Source: Verrucomicrobiales bacterium
Lineage (GTDB): Bacteria; Verrucomicrobiota; Verrucomicrobiia; Verrucomicrobiales; DEV007
Direction: 5' to 3'
DNA: 64,000 nt
NCBI GenBank assembly: GCA_029213065.1
Contig: JARGPH010000004.1
Location: forward strand, 1-64,000
Under the pieces are notes generated by a model. That model was not told the DNA's origin and did not search any database. It saw only the letters and a list, made by a program, of their open reading frames with translations. Within the stretch, counting starts at the first letter, position 1, and each line of letters begins with the position of its first letter. This document shows positions 10,487-19,960 of the stretch, in pieces. The position numbers were made by a program, and so were the translations under genes.

Positions 10487-13400
10487 TTAGAGCGAAGCCG
10501 CTGATTGACGCGAAATGGACAACTCGGCTGCCTGCTTTCCAAAGACATGGAAGAGAGCCGGAGTCACCATGAGCCCGAGTAAGGTTGAACTGATAAGACC
10601 ACCGACGATGACGACTGCGACCGGGTTTAGAATCTCTTTTCCGGGCTCATCGGCTGCGAGCACCAGCGGGATCAGGGCAATCCCGGCGGAAAGCGCAGTC
10701 ATCAGCACGGGGACAAGGCGTTCCTCTGTTCCCCGCTCGATCATCTTGCGATCAAACGACTCTCCCTCGTGCCTCATCAGGTGCAGGTAATGCGACAGCA
10801 TCATGATCGTGTTACGCGCCGCGATTCCCGAAATGGCAATGAAGCCGACGAGGGTTGCAATGCTGACGGTGTCCAGCTCCAGCCTGGTATAGAGAATGCC
10901 ACCGATCAGTGAAATCGGAATGTTCAGCAAGACTAACAAAACAAAAAATGCACTCTTAAAATAGCTGAAGAGCAGAAAGACAATCACCAACAGAATCACC
11001 GATGACATGATGAGAATCCGTCGCTTCGCATCGGCCTGCGCTGCGTATTCCCCTTCGAAGGAAAGATTGTATCCCACCGGAAGCTCGAGCTTTGCCGCGA
11101 CTTCCCGCTGGAGCTGCTCGACCATGGCATTCAGATCACTCGACGTCGGGTTAATCGAAACCACGAAGCGGCGACGGGTGTTTTCCCGTAGTATTGTGTT
11201 AGGTCCACTCGCCTGACGAATATCAGCGACATAGCTCAGGGGGATGCGCTTTCCATTCAAGGTGTCGATATAGAGGCGACCGAGCTTTTCCGGTGACTCG
11301 CGCCATTCCTCCGGCAACCTCACGACGAGATCGTAGACCCGCTGATTTTCATAAATCTCGGTAACCGGTTCCCCGCCCATGAGCGCTCCGAGTTCCTCAT
11401 TCAGTTTTCCGGGGCTCACCCCGTAGGCGAGGGCGCGCTGACGATCCACCTCGATGCGAAGTTGGGGAATCGGGGCCTGCTGCTCGATCCGCGCCTCTTC
11501 GAGCCCGGGAATGCCCCGGGCGATCTCTGCCACCTCAGTTCCGAGTCGTCGCAATTCATCGAGGTCGTTGCCATAGACTTTCACCGCAATCTTCGCGGAA
11601 ACGCCACTGAGCATGTGCCCGATCCGGTCAGCGAGAGGCCCGCTGATCGCGCTGAACGTTCCCGGAATTCCCTGCATCGTCGAGCGAATCTCAGCAATCA
11701 CTTCGTCGCGGCTTCGATCTTCGGACTCCAGAAAGTCGACCTCAAATTCGACGGTTGAAACAGGAACGACGTGATCTCCCCGCTCGGCCCGGCCTGCGCG
11801 ATAGCCCACCGTCTCGACCTCGGGAATTTCGAGAAGCAAATCCATCGCCGTGTTCGCCATGTCCGTGGTTTGCTTCAACGACGTTCCCGGTGCCATCGTC
11901 GTCGCGACCACCGCAGTTGGCTCGCGAAAGGCAGGCAGAAAGTTTCCACCCATGCCGGAATAGACCACTGCGGAAAATCCAACAAGAACCACAGAAAGCG
12001 CGAGAACGAGAAATGGCTGCCCCAGCGCAAACCGAAGCAGAGTGTGATGAAATCCGCGTTTGAGCCAGCGCACTCCGATTTGATCATCGTGCGCTTTTCC
12101 GGACTTGGGATTCAAGAGATAGGAACTGAGAACCGGAATCACCGTCAGTGAAACCACAAACGACGCCGCCATGCTCACGATCGTCGCAATCGCAATCGGA
12201 GCAAAAAGACGGCCCTCGACTCCACTGAGCCCGAGAAGCGGAACGAACACCAGAATGATGAGAACCGTCGCGTAAAGAATCGAAGAACGAACTTCCGCCG
12301 AGGCGAGCGCAATCACCTCGAGGCGCGAGGTTTTATCCCCTTTCGCGGCATTCTCGCGGAGACGGCGGAAGACATTTTCCACATCGACAATGGCATCGTC
12401 CACGACCATTCCAATCGCGACCGCGAAGCCACCGAGGGTCATCGAATTCACGGTGAGTCCGACAAAGTCGAACACCAAAATTGAGATGGCGAGGGACAAT
12501 GGAATCGCGGTGAGGGTGATGAGGGTGACTCTGAAATTGAGAAGAAACAGAAAGAGAATCACCGCCACCATGATCGCTCCATCACGAAGCGCCTCCTCGA
12601 GATTCCCGATCGAAAGCTCAATAAAATCCGCCTGACGGTAGACGACGAGCAGCTCCGTTCCCTCCGGCAGCGTCTCGCGCAAAGCTTCAAGTCGATCTTC
12701 AACCGCCCCGGTCAAAGCGATCGTATCGAAGCCCGGTGATTTGGTAACACTGAGGAGCACTCCCGGATAACCCACGGCCTCCTCCTTTCCCTGCGAAACG
12801 TCCATCTTGCGCGAGCCCATCCCCGCGTCGCCGCGCATCGGCTCAACGTCCCACTTCACCGTCGCGACATCGGAAAGACGAATCGGTCTGTCATTGTCAT
12901 GGCTTACCACCGTCTGCGCGATGTCCTCGAGGTCAGTCGTCATCGCGAGATTTCGCACCATGATTTCCTGAGCCGATCCGGTGAGAAATCCTCCCGTTGT
13001 GTTGCTCACCGCATGGGACGCCGCCTCGCGAACCTCATCAAAAGTGACTCCGAGGGCGAGCATCTTATTCGGCTGAGGCTGAATATGGAGCTGCTTGACG
13101 CCTCCACCCATCGCGAGGACCTCAGCAATCCCCGGGACCGATTTCAATGAAGTCGCCACGGTCCAGTCTGCGAGGGTGCGCAGATCCCTCGGAACCGTCT
13201 TTCCGGTGGGATCGACGACACCGACCAGCATGATTTCACCCATCAACGAAGCCACCGGCGTCATGTAGGGACTGACGCCTTCCGGCAATAGTTCGGCTGC
13301 TCCCGTCATCCGCTCCTGCACAAACTGTCGTGCCTTGTAGATATCGGTGTCCCAGTCGAACTCGACAAAAACGAGCGAGAGAGAAATGTCATTCACCGAG

Positions 13401-13648
13401 CGCAGGCGCGTCACCCCGTTCACGCCCATGAGCGCGTTCTCGAGCGGGATCGTCACGAGCGTCTCCACTTCTTCGGGAGCAAACCCGGGCGCCTCCGTGA
13501 GAATTATCACGGTCGGCTTGGTGAGGTCCGGCAACACCTCGACCGGCAGCTCGGTGACTTTCTTAATCCCGAGGACAAGCAACATCGCCGCGACCGCGAC
13601 AACAAGAGCACGTTGCGCGAGCGAAAATCTGATGAGCGTATTGAGCAT
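10487..13648 (-). CDS. Heavy-metal efflux RND pump (CzcA/CusA family)
   Basis: The 1053-residue length and fold match HME-RND inner-membrane pumps. The N-terminus has a TM helix followed by VLPDLTKPTVIILTEAPGFAPEEVE, and two sets of TM helices flank two large periplasmic loops. The TM4 motif reads AIGMVVDDAIVDVENVFRRL. The Ala-Gly part of this motif resembles CusA (Cu/Ag), while an Asp pair at DD differs from the CusA DAA and from the CzcA DGA forms, so metal specificity should stay open. It exports metal ions using the proton gradient with the adaptor and channel encoded just upstream. It is 39 bp downstream of the adaptor gene. Confidence 0.93.
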   Translation of the reverse strand: MLNTLIRFSLAQRALVVAVAAMLLVLGIKKVTELPVEVLPDLTKPTVIILTEAPGFAPEEVETLVTIPLENALMGVNGVTRLRSVNDISLSLVFVEFDWDTDIYKARQFVQERMTGAAELLPEGVSPYMTPVASLMGEIMLVGVVDPTGKTVPRDLRTLADWTVATSLKSVPGIAEVLAMGGGVKQLHIQPQPNKMLALGVTFDEVREAASHAVSNTTGGFLTGSAQEIMVRNLAMTTDLEDIAQTVVSHDNDRPIRLSDVATVKWDVEPMRGDAGMGSRKMDVSQGKEEAVGYPGVLLSVTKSPGFDTIALTGAVEDRLEALRETLPEGTELLVVYRQADFIELSIGNLEEALRDGAIMVAVILFLFLLNFRVTLITLTAIPLSLAISILVFDFVGLTVNSMTLGGFAVAIGMVVDDAIVDVENVFRRLRENAAKGDKTSRLEVIALASAEVRSSILYATVLIILVFVPLLGLSGVEGRLFAPIAIATIVSMAASFVVSLTVIPVLSSYLLNPKSGKAHDDQIGVRWLKRGFHHTLLRFALGQPFLVLALSVVLVGFSAVVYSGMGGNFLPAFREPTAVVATTMAPGTSLKQTTDMANTAMDLLLEIPEVETVGYRAGRAERGDHVVPVSTVEFEVDFLESEDRSRDEVIAEIRSTMQGIPGTFSAISGPLADRIGHMLSGVSAKIAVKVYGNDLDELRRLGTEVAEIARGIPGLEEARIEQQAPIPQLRIEVDRQRALAYGVSPGKLNEELGALMGGEPVTEIYENQRVYDLVVRLPEEWRESPEKLGRLYIDTLNGKRIPLSYVADIRQASGPNTILRENTRRRFVVSINPTSSDLNAMVEQLQREVAAKLELPVGYNLSFEGEYAAQADAKRRILIMSSVILLVIVFLLFSYFKSAFFVLLVLLNIPISLIGGILYTRLELDTVSIATLVGFIAISGIAARNTIMMLSHYLHLMRHEGESFDRKMIERGTEERLVPVLMTALSAGIALIPLVLAADEPGKEILNPVAVVIVGGLISSTLLGLMVTPALFHVFGKQAAELSISRQSAASL

Positions 13649-13687
13649 TTTGGGGAAGTGGAAGGGAAAGAAAAAAAGCAGAGAGAA

Positions 13688-14866
13688 TCAGGCGGGCTTC
13701 GTCGGTGGCTGGGCCTTGCCGGTCGTCCGTTTTTTCCAGAGAGACTGTGCGAGAATGAGACAGAGCAGCGTGGCCAGGCCCGCCCAGATCATCACAGCGA
13801 GTTGCATGAAGGAAGTCGATCCGCCGCCACCACCACCGGAATGGGCGCCTTCTTTTTCCGCCTTCTGCGCATCGGTCATTTCCGAACCGTCTTCGTTGTG
13901 TTCGTGACCGTGAGCGGCATCGAGCGCCTCCTTCAGAGAAATGCCACTCCCGCCACCGGCGAAGCTGAGTGCATAGGAACCGTGAGTGACGACTTCATCT
14001 CCGGGGAAAAGTCCCGAGAGCACCTCAACATGAGTGTCATTTTGCTCACCGAGAACCACAGGCACCCTGACAAAAGCATTTTCCAGTTCGAAATCCTCAA
14101 CAAAGACGACACGCTTCGTCGGGTCGCCCTGAAGAGCGGTCCGGGGCACCGCAGAAACATCTTCACGGGAGCCGGTGATGATGGAGAACTCGACCCGCAT
14201 CCCCGGTTGCAACTTCCGGTCCCTGTTATCCAGTTCAAAAATACCTTCGACCGCACCCGCTTCGCGGTTCGCGTTAACGCCGTAGCGGGTCATGACCGCG
14301 TCAATCGCCTCACCACCGAGAGCCGGCACTTTGATGCGCGCTTTTGTTCCCGGAACGATCCCCGACGCCTCGGGTTCCGGGATAACCGCTATCGCCCATA
14401 CTTTCGACCGGTCCGAAATATCGAGAAGGTCTTCGGCGGGATCAACCGGCTCACCGAGACGCACATGGGAATCCACGACGAGCCCGCCCTGAAGCGCCTT
14501 CAGCTCAATCGTCGGCGGAGGATTTCCCGGCTGGCGACTCTCGATGTGAACGAGGACATCACCCTGCTTCACCGTGTCACCGACCTGCGCATTGAGTTCG
14601 ACGACCCGACCGGCGATACGGGAGGAAAGCGCAGAACGGTTTGCGGGAATTTCCTCGATCCGGCCAATCGCAAAGACAGTGGATTCGAATGTCCGCTCCT
14701 CAACCGCGACCTTTTCAATCCTCAGATTCGCGACGGCGACCTCATTGAGAATGATGGTATTGGCAGCGCGATCATCATCGATTGCCTCATCCGCAGCGAA
14801 CAGCGGAAGGCCGGCAAAGACGAGCGTCACAAAGGCGGAAAAAATACAGGAGGGGTTCCGTTTCAT
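13688..14866 (-). CDS. Efflux RND periplasmic adaptor with His-rich, membrane-anchored C-terminus
   Basis: The 392-residue protein has a signal peptide (SAFVTLVFAGLPLFA) and membrane-fusion-protein domains. These are a lipoyl-like part (SSRIAGRVVELNAQVGDTVK) and beta-barrel and membrane-proximal parts up to about residue 310 (SGLFPGDEVVTHGSYAL). It then continues unusually with a His/Glu-containing linker (AAHGHEHNEDG), a Gly run and a C-terminal TM helix (LAVMIWAGLATLLCLILAQS) with a basic tail. Standard CusB/CzcB proteins end after the membrane-proximal domain, so this tail anchor is extra. Its ATG overlaps the stop of the TolC-like gene in an ATGA, which indicates translational coupling. 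Confidence 0.88.
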   Translation of the reverse strand: MKRNPSCIFSAFVTLVFAGLPLFAADEAIDDDRAANTIILNEVAVANLRIEKVAVEERTFESTVFAIGRIEEIPANRSALSSRIAGRVVELNAQVGDTVKQGDVLVHIESRQPGNPPPTIELKALQGGLVVDSHVRLGEPVDPAEDLLDISDRSKVWAIAVIPEPEASGIVPGTKARIKVPALGGEAIDAVMTRYGVNANREAGAVEGIFELDNRDRKLQPGMRVEFSIITGSREDVSAVPRTALQGDPTKRVVFVEDFELENAFVRVPVVLGEQNDTHVEVLSGLFPGDEVVTHGSYALSFAGGGSGISLKEALDAAHGHEHNEDGSEMTDAQKAEKEGAHSGGGGGGSTSFMQLAVMIWAGLATLLCLILAQSLWKKRTTGKAQPPTKPA

Positions 14867-16143
14867 TTTGAAGAGTTGGAAATAGTAAGGTTCGGGTAAT
14901 TTCCCGTGACGAAGCGAACCCGCGCTGCTGCGCGATGATATTCCGCAGTAAATTCGACGGATGCGTTTTGCAGCTCAAGCACTTGCTCCTGCGCCTGCTG
15001 CACTTGAATGAGGCTCGCCTGCCCCTCCTGGTAGGCTTTTCGGAACTCCTTGAGATTCTGTTCGGCCAGATTCAACAGCTCACCGGAAGCTTCGGTCGCG
15101 AGCTCCCAGGCATCCTTGCGCTGCTGAAAGGCATCTTCACATTCACTGCGAATCGTGAAGGCGGCGGACTCCACACCTTTTCCGGCAGCCCTTCGATCGA
15201 TCTTCGCTCTTTCAATCCCCTCCTGATTGCGTTTCCGGAGCGGGAGCGGGATGGAAATGCCGAAACCGGCGAATGAATTGCGCTCAAGCCCGTTCGGGTC
15301 ATCGACCGCATTCTCCCCCTCGACGAAAAGCTTCACTGAAATGTCCTCCCAGCGACTCGCCTCCTCGAGCGCGATCGCCGCATTCGCTTCGTCGATCTTA
15401 GCGAGAGCGAGCACGTAATCAGGACGACGTCCAAGGACCGTGGAAAAATCGGCTTCGTTCGCAGGAGCGCTGCCGGGCAGCTTCAGGTTTTCGGTAATCG
15501 TTACCGATGAGGTTGCCTCGATTCCGAGCAACTTATTCAGAGCAAACAGCTTCTGACGTTCCACCGCATCCTGCCCCTTGGCGGCCTGCTCCAGTTTCCG
15601 CCCCGTGAGGGTTGCCTGCATCACATCGAGCGAGGAAACCTCACCGCGCTTCTGCTGCTGCTTGAGAAAATCAACAATCTCACGGTTCAAGGCCAGCAAC
15701 TTGCGCTCCAGCCTGATTTGCTCACGCGTTGCGAGCAGGTCCACAATCGCCTGATCCACTTCCCCCGCGATCTCGCGTCTTCGTTCCGCAATCTCCGCCT
15801 CGGCGAGAAGGACTTCATATTTTTTAAGCCCCTTTTCCTTTTTGAGACGCGAAGTGATAGGAAACCTCTGCGAAAAGGCGACCTCGTAGTTGCTCTCACC
15901 GTCGTCGAGACCGATCCCGTCACCGCCCCGCGAAACTTCGAGTTCAGGATTATCGAGTCTTCCCGCCCAACGGAAACTGGAGGCAGCCCTCTCGATTTCC
16001 AGGGCCGCGATACTCAGTTCACGGTCATTCGCGAGTGCCAGCGCAATCGCCTCATTCCGGGAAAGAGAACGGGCTTCGGCCGCTTGCGGCGGGACGCTCA
16101 GGACAAGAGCAATTGGTAGTAGAAGTGTGAAGTAAGATCTCAT
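14863..16143 (-). CDS. TolC/CzcC-family outer membrane efflux channel
   Basis: The 426-residue product has a signal peptide (MRSYFTLLLPIALVLSVPPQAA) and two long alpha-helical repeats rich in Glu, Ala, Leu and Arg. ALANDRELSIAALEIERAASSF and FRWAGRLDNPELEVSRGGDG belong to the first repeat. RKRNQEGIERAKIDRRAA and EGQASLIQVQQAQEQVLELQ belong to the second. This is the OEP (PF02321) architecture of trimeric outer-membrane channels. It provides the exit duct of the RND complex. It is the second gene of the operon, after the small Cys/His protein, and overlaps the adaptor gene by 4 bp. Confidence 0.9.
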   Translation of the reverse strand: MRSYFTLLLPIALVLSVPPQAAEARSLSRNEAIALALANDRELSIAALEIERAASSFRWAGRLDNPELEVSRGGDGIGLDDGESNYEVAFSQRFPITSRLKKEKGLKKYEVLLAEAEIAERRREIAGEVDQAIVDLLATREQIRLERKLLALNREIVDFLKQQQKRGEVSSLDVMQATLTGRKLEQAAKGQDAVERQKLFALNKLLGIEATSSVTITENLKLPGSAPANEADFSTVLGRRPDYVLALAKIDEANAAIALEEASRWEDISVKLFVEGENAVDDPNGLERNSFAGFGISIPLPLRKRNQEGIERAKIDRRAAGKGVESAAFTIRSECEDAFQQRKDAWELATEASGELLNLAEQNLKEFRKAYQEGQASLIQVQQAQEQVLELQNASVEFTAEYHRAAARVRFVTGNYPNLTISNSSK

Positions 16144-16297
16144 CGATGAGCATCAGTGTGTGTTTCGTTCCGTTTCGACGCGATCCTTTTCGTGACGCAC
16201 AAATACCGTGCAGGAAAGCATAATAATACCGCGTCAGAAAGGAACTACACTCCGGAGCGGTGCTTGTCCGGCGAAGAAAAGCCGGAAGCAATGAGGA

Positions 16298-16708
16298 TCA
16301 AACCAGAAAACGACCCGAGAAAACCGGGTCGCTGTGAATCGACGGCGGGAGCTCCAGCGGAGGTCCGTGCCAAACATCTGAAACGAGATCGAAGAAACCG
16401 GCCTCAGGATGAGAAATGAAATTCGCCGAAAGGAAATGATCCAATCCTTCTGTCGCGAGCAGCGAAGGAATACTGTCCGGCGCTGGCGCTATCCCTTCGC
16501 TCAATTCGACAAGACAACCTTCTGAACAAGGCTCCTCATGCGAATGCGAGTGGCCGGCATCATCGTGCTTACTGTGCGAACACTCCCCGCACGATCCATG
16601 AAAATCGATCCCCACGAGCGAAACCAAATCGCACACTCGCGCCTGCCCTCCGGAAAGGAGAAGTCCTAACGCGACCAGAAGAGTCGGTATGCGAATGAGC
16701 AACGGCAT
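16298..16708 (-). CDS. Small secreted His/Cys-rich protein at the head of the efflux operon
   Basis: The product is 136 residues from the ATG at 16708; a TTG three codons upstream is also possible. It starts with a signal peptide (MPLLIRIPTLLVALGLLLSG). A short metal-ligand patch follows at about residues 34-60, with motifs CGECSHSKHDD and HSHSHEEPCSEGC. The remainder has no recognisable family. It resembles small periplasmic metal-binding proteins often found at the front of czc/cus operons. Function in metal sensing or delivery is inferred from position and composition only. It lies 154 bp upstream of the TolC-like gene and diverges from rapA. Confidence 0.6.
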   Translation of the reverse strand: MPLLIRIPTLLVALGLLLSGGQARVCDLVSLVGIDFHGSCGECSHSKHDDAGHSHSHEEPCSEGCLVELSEGIAPAPDSIPSLLATEGLDHFLSANFISHPEAGFFDLVSDVWHGPPLELPPSIHSDPVFSGRFLV

Positions 16709-16818
16709 CAGATTCAAGGTCGTTTCGACTTGTAAACTGTCAATTTGAAAAAATTCTTCTCTGTTCGTTGGCGCATCTCGGGAAACACGCTAGAATTTCT
16801 ACCCCCCCTAAGAATTGC

Positions 16819-19617
16819 ATGAAACACTCGCGATATCAGACCGACAACATTGACCCTTCACAGTTCGCACCGGGTCAACGCTGGATCAGTGAAACACAGG
16901 CAGAGTTTGGTCTCGCCCTGATCATGACCACCGATGGGAATCAGGTCACCGCTTTCTATCCTGCCGTTGGAGAGACCATCACCTACGCGGCGAGGAACGC
17001 CCCCCTGCGCCGGGTTGCTTTTGAAGCAGGAGACACCGTCCGCGATCAGGAGGGAAATTCCTTCATCGTCAGCAAGGTCGTCGAAGACGACAAACGCCTC
17101 ACTTATATAGACGGTGAAGGAAACGAACTGCCCGAGAGCAGCCTCTCCGACACCATGAACGTGCAGCGCCCCGAACAGCGCCTCCTCTCAGGTGTCAGCG
17201 ATGACCCGCGTCTCTGGAGCCTGCGCCAGTCCGCGATCCGAAATCAACACGAAGCGCGAGCCCGCGACGTCCGCGGACTCGTCGGAGGACGCGTTTCCCT
17301 CATTCCCCACCAGCTCTACATCGCTGAAGAAGTCGCGAACCGGAACGCGCCGCGCGTCCTTCTCGCTGATGAAGTGGGACTTGGAAAAACAATCGAAGCC
17401 TGTCTCATCCTCCACCGTCTCCAACTCAGCGGCCGGGCGAAGCGGATTCTCATTCTCGTTCCCGACGCCCTCGTCAACCAGTGGTTCGTCGAGCTCTACC
17501 GACGTTTCGCTCTTTCCTTCGCCATTTATGACGAAGAACGTGCAGCTGCAATCGAGGCAGGACTGGAAGAAGGCAAAAACGACAACCCGTTTTTCGACGA
17601 TCAAACCGTGATCTGTGCGACCTCGTGGCTCACCGAGAATCCCAAACGCGCCGCACAGGCCGCCGCTGCGGAGTGGGATCTCACGATTGTTGATGAAGCT
17701 CACCACCTCGAGTGGAGCGTCGAATCTTCCAGCCCCGAATACGATGCCGTCGAAGCGATCGCCGCCAACTCAACCGGTCTCCTCCTTCTCACCGCAACAC
17801 CGGAACAACTCGGACGCGCCGGGCACTTCGCCCGTCTCCGCCTCCTCGACCCGGCCCGCTTTTCGGATCTCGACGAGTTCATCAAAGAATCTGACAAGTA
17901 TCAGGCCATCTCCGACCTCGCCGACAGCCTCAACGGGGAGAAGAAACTCACCGCCGCCCAACTCAAGCAAATCGCCAAATTCCTCGGCAAAGAAGCCGCA
18001 GCAAAACTGAAAGAGGACGACGTTCCCGCGCGACGCGACGCCTGCCGCGCCGAATTGATCGATCTGCACGGAACAGGACGCGTTCTCTTCCGGAACCGCC
18101 GCCTCGTTCTCGACACCTTCCCGCAGCGGAACGCGCACCTCAACCCACTCACCTGCGACGAAAGCGAGTCCTTTGAGAAAAAGCTCGAATGGCTCGTCAC
18201 TCTCCTCAAAGCGGAGCCCGATTCAAAGATCCTCCTCATCACCCACACACGGGAGATGGTCGAGAAAATTGAAAACGAACTGAAATTCCTCATCAGCGCT
18301 CAGGCGACGATGTTTCACGAAGGGCTCACCCTCCTGCAGCGCGACAAGAACGCCGCCTGGTTCGCCGACGAGGAAATGGGTGCGCGCCTCATGATCTGTT
18401 CTGAAATCGGCTCCGAAGGCCGTAATTTTCAGTTCGCTCATCACCTCGTCCTTTTCGACCTACCCACCGATCCGGGATTGCTTGAGCAACGCATCGGACG
18501 ACTCGACCGCATCGGTCAGACCGAAGACATTCATATCCACGTGCCCTTCGTCGAAGGCACCGCCGAGGAAATGCTCGCGCTCTGGTATCACAACGGGCTC
18601 GGGGCTTTCGAGCACACCCTCCACGGCTCCAGCGCGATCTATCGCGAGTTTCACGACGAACTCGAAAAGCTCACCGAATCATCCGCCGAGGATCGCGAAA
18701 CAGCCCTTCCCGACCTCCTTGACCGCACCAAAGCCTTCAAGGCCAAAGTCGATCACGAACTGGAGGACGGCCGCGACCACCTCCTCGAAATCAGCTCATT
18801 CGACCGCGACCAGGGACAGGCCCTCGTTTCCCAAATCGAAGACCTCGATCAGGACACCCGACTCGAGTATCTCATGCTGAAGCTCTTCGATCACTTCGGC
18901 GTCACCGTCGAAGACCTCGACACGCGGAGCTACGTCCTCCTCCCCGAGCACCTTTTTTCAGCGGAAGCCTTCCCCGGTCTCCCCGAAGAGGGCATGTCCG
19001 TCACCTTCGACCGGGCCACCGCCCTTGCCCGTGAGGACATCACCTTTTTGACGGAAGACCATCCCATGGTCGTGAGCGCACTCGAAAGTCTCCTTTCGAC
19101 CGACCATGGCAACGCCGCCTTTTTCCGCCTCGAGAAAGCGGGAGAGCAGCTCCTCATGATCGAAACCGTTTCCGTCCTCGAGTGCATCGCGCCGCCTCAC
19201 CTCCACGCCGAGCGTTTCCTTCCTTCGAAGCCAATTCGCCGACTCGTTGATCAAAAAGGACGCAACCGCACCGATGACTTTCCCACCGAGCGCGTTCGTA
19301 ATGACGGTCGCCCCGGACCTTCTGTCTTTCTTCGTGAAAAATCCAAAGCGCTCAAAGCAACCGTTCCCGCCTTGCTGGAAGTCGCCGAAAAAGAGTCCGA
19401 ACTTCGCGCCGACGAAATTCGCGCCGAAGCGATTGAGAAAATGAAGGAGGACGTTGGCGGCGAAGTTGAGCGCCTCGTTCAGCTCAAGAAGATGGGCCAC
19501 CCCGTCCGCGACGCCGAGATTGAGATCGCGAAGAAAGAGCAGGCCGACTTGGAAAAGTATCTCTTCGATACCCCGCTTCGGGTTGATTCTGTGCGATTGA
19601 TTCTCGCGATGACCTAA
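16819..19617 (+). CDS. rapA: RapA-like SNF2/SWI2 ATPase associated with RNA polymerase
   Basis: This product is 932 residues from the ATG at 16819; the in-frame ATG at 16768 would only add a non-conserved tail. N-terminal Tudor-like beta domains (FAPGQRWISETQAEFGLALI) are followed by the SNF2 helicase core: Walker A LLADEVGLGKTIEA, Walker B VDEAHHLEW, motif III LLTATPEQLGRAGHFARL, and motif VI LLEQRIGRLDRIGQTEDIHI. A long C-terminal region matches RapA. RapA binds RNA polymerase and helps it recycle after transcription. Length is near the E. coli protein (968). It is divergent from the efflux operon and followed by a repeat-rich gap. Confidence 0.88.
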   Translation: MKHSRYQTDNIDPSQFAPGQRWISETQAEFGLALIMTTDGNQVTAFYPAVGETITYAARNAPLRRVAFEAGDTVRDQEGNSFIVSKVVEDDKRLTYIDGEGNELPESSLSDTMNVQRPEQRLLSGVSDDPRLWSLRQSAIRNQHEARARDVRGLVGGRVSLIPHQLYIAEEVANRNAPRVLLADEVGLGKTIEACLILHRLQLSGRAKRILILVPDALVNQWFVELYRRFALSFAIYDEERAAAIEAGLEEGKNDNPFFDDQTVICATSWLTENPKRAAQAAAAEWDLTIVDEAHHLEWSVESSSPEYDAVEAIAANSTGLLLLTATPEQLGRAGHFARLRLLDPARFSDLDEFIKESDKYQAISDLADSLNGEKKLTAAQLKQIAKFLGKEAAAKLKEDDVPARRDACRAELIDLHGTGRVLFRNRRLVLDTFPQRNAHLNPLTCDESESFEKKLEWLVTLLKAEPDSKILLITHTREMVEKIENELKFLISAQATMFHEGLTLLQRDKNAAWFADEEMGARLMICSEIGSEGRNFQFAHHLVLFDLPTDPGLLEQRIGRLDRIGQTEDIHIHVPFVEGTAEEMLALWYHNGLGAFEHTLHGSSAIYREFHDELEKLTESSAEDRETALPDLLDRTKAFKAKVDHELEDGRDHLLEISSFDRDQGQALVSQIEDLDQDTRLEYLMLKLFDHFGVTVEDLDTRSYVLLPEHLFSAEAFPGLPEEGMSVTFDRATALAREDITFLTEDHPMVVSALESLLSTDHGNAAFFRLEKAGEQLLMIETVSVLECIAPPHLHAERFLPSKPIRRLVDQKGRNRTDDFPTERVRNDGRPGPSVFLREKSKALKATVPALLEVAEKESELRADEIRAEAIEKMKEDVGGEVERLVQLKKMGHPVRDAEIEIAKKEQADLEKYLFDTPLRVDSVRLILAMT

Positions 19618-19960
19618 TACAACCAGAAGCGGAGACTCACGCTGGTGCAGATCCCGCAGCGGACGGTTAATAGCCGCTCCGATCTGGAAAACGATAAGGA
19701 TAAAGAGGCCATCTGTCGGTCATCCGCCCCTCAGAGCCTATCGGTCATAACCTTTTTCTTTTTCTTACTCTTTTTCTTTTTCTAAAAGCACAGACTCCCG
19801 CGCTCCCGCAGCGGATAGGCTCTGCATGGAGATTAGGATTAAGATAAGGAAAAAGAAAAAGAGGCAGACTTAACCCTCTTAAGTCTGCGATCAAAGAGGG
19901 TTAAGTCCTGCTTGAGATTCACCCGATTCTGCGGGAAACTCGCGTTTTTCATTTCACCTG
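19618..19960. repeat. Gene-free gap with polypyrimidine/polypurine hairpin element (copy A)
   Basis: The gap between rapA and the PBP gene holds the motif AGCGGAGACTCACGC at 19628-19642. Next comes a polypyrimidine arm at 19751-19783 (CCTTTTTCTTTTTC and further C/T runs) and a matching polypurine arm at 19829-19861 (GATTAGGATTAAGATAAGG, then AAAAAGAAAAAG). The arms can pair over about 30 bp around a 45-nt loop. Sister copies are at 26235-26487 and 32500-32628. Just after it lie the overlapping hairpins at 19865-19907. Confidence 0.75.
19865..19907 (+). promoter_or_regulatory. Two mutually exclusive hairpins upstream of the PBP gene
   Basis: CAGACTT (19865-19871) can pair with AAGTCTG (19881-19887). 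GACTTAACCCTCTT (19867-19880) can instead pair perfectly over 14 bp with AAGAGGGTTAAGTC (19894-19907). The two structures share bases and cannot form together. The layout resembles an attenuator or a terminator pair 54 bp before the PBP start, but there is no T-run, so a regulatory role is only inferred. Confidence 0.4.

Noticed and set aside
13613-14899. 428-codon plus-strand frame opposite the efflux adaptor
   Set aside because: It is the antisense shadow of the adaptor gene: low-complexity Arg/His composition and no domain.
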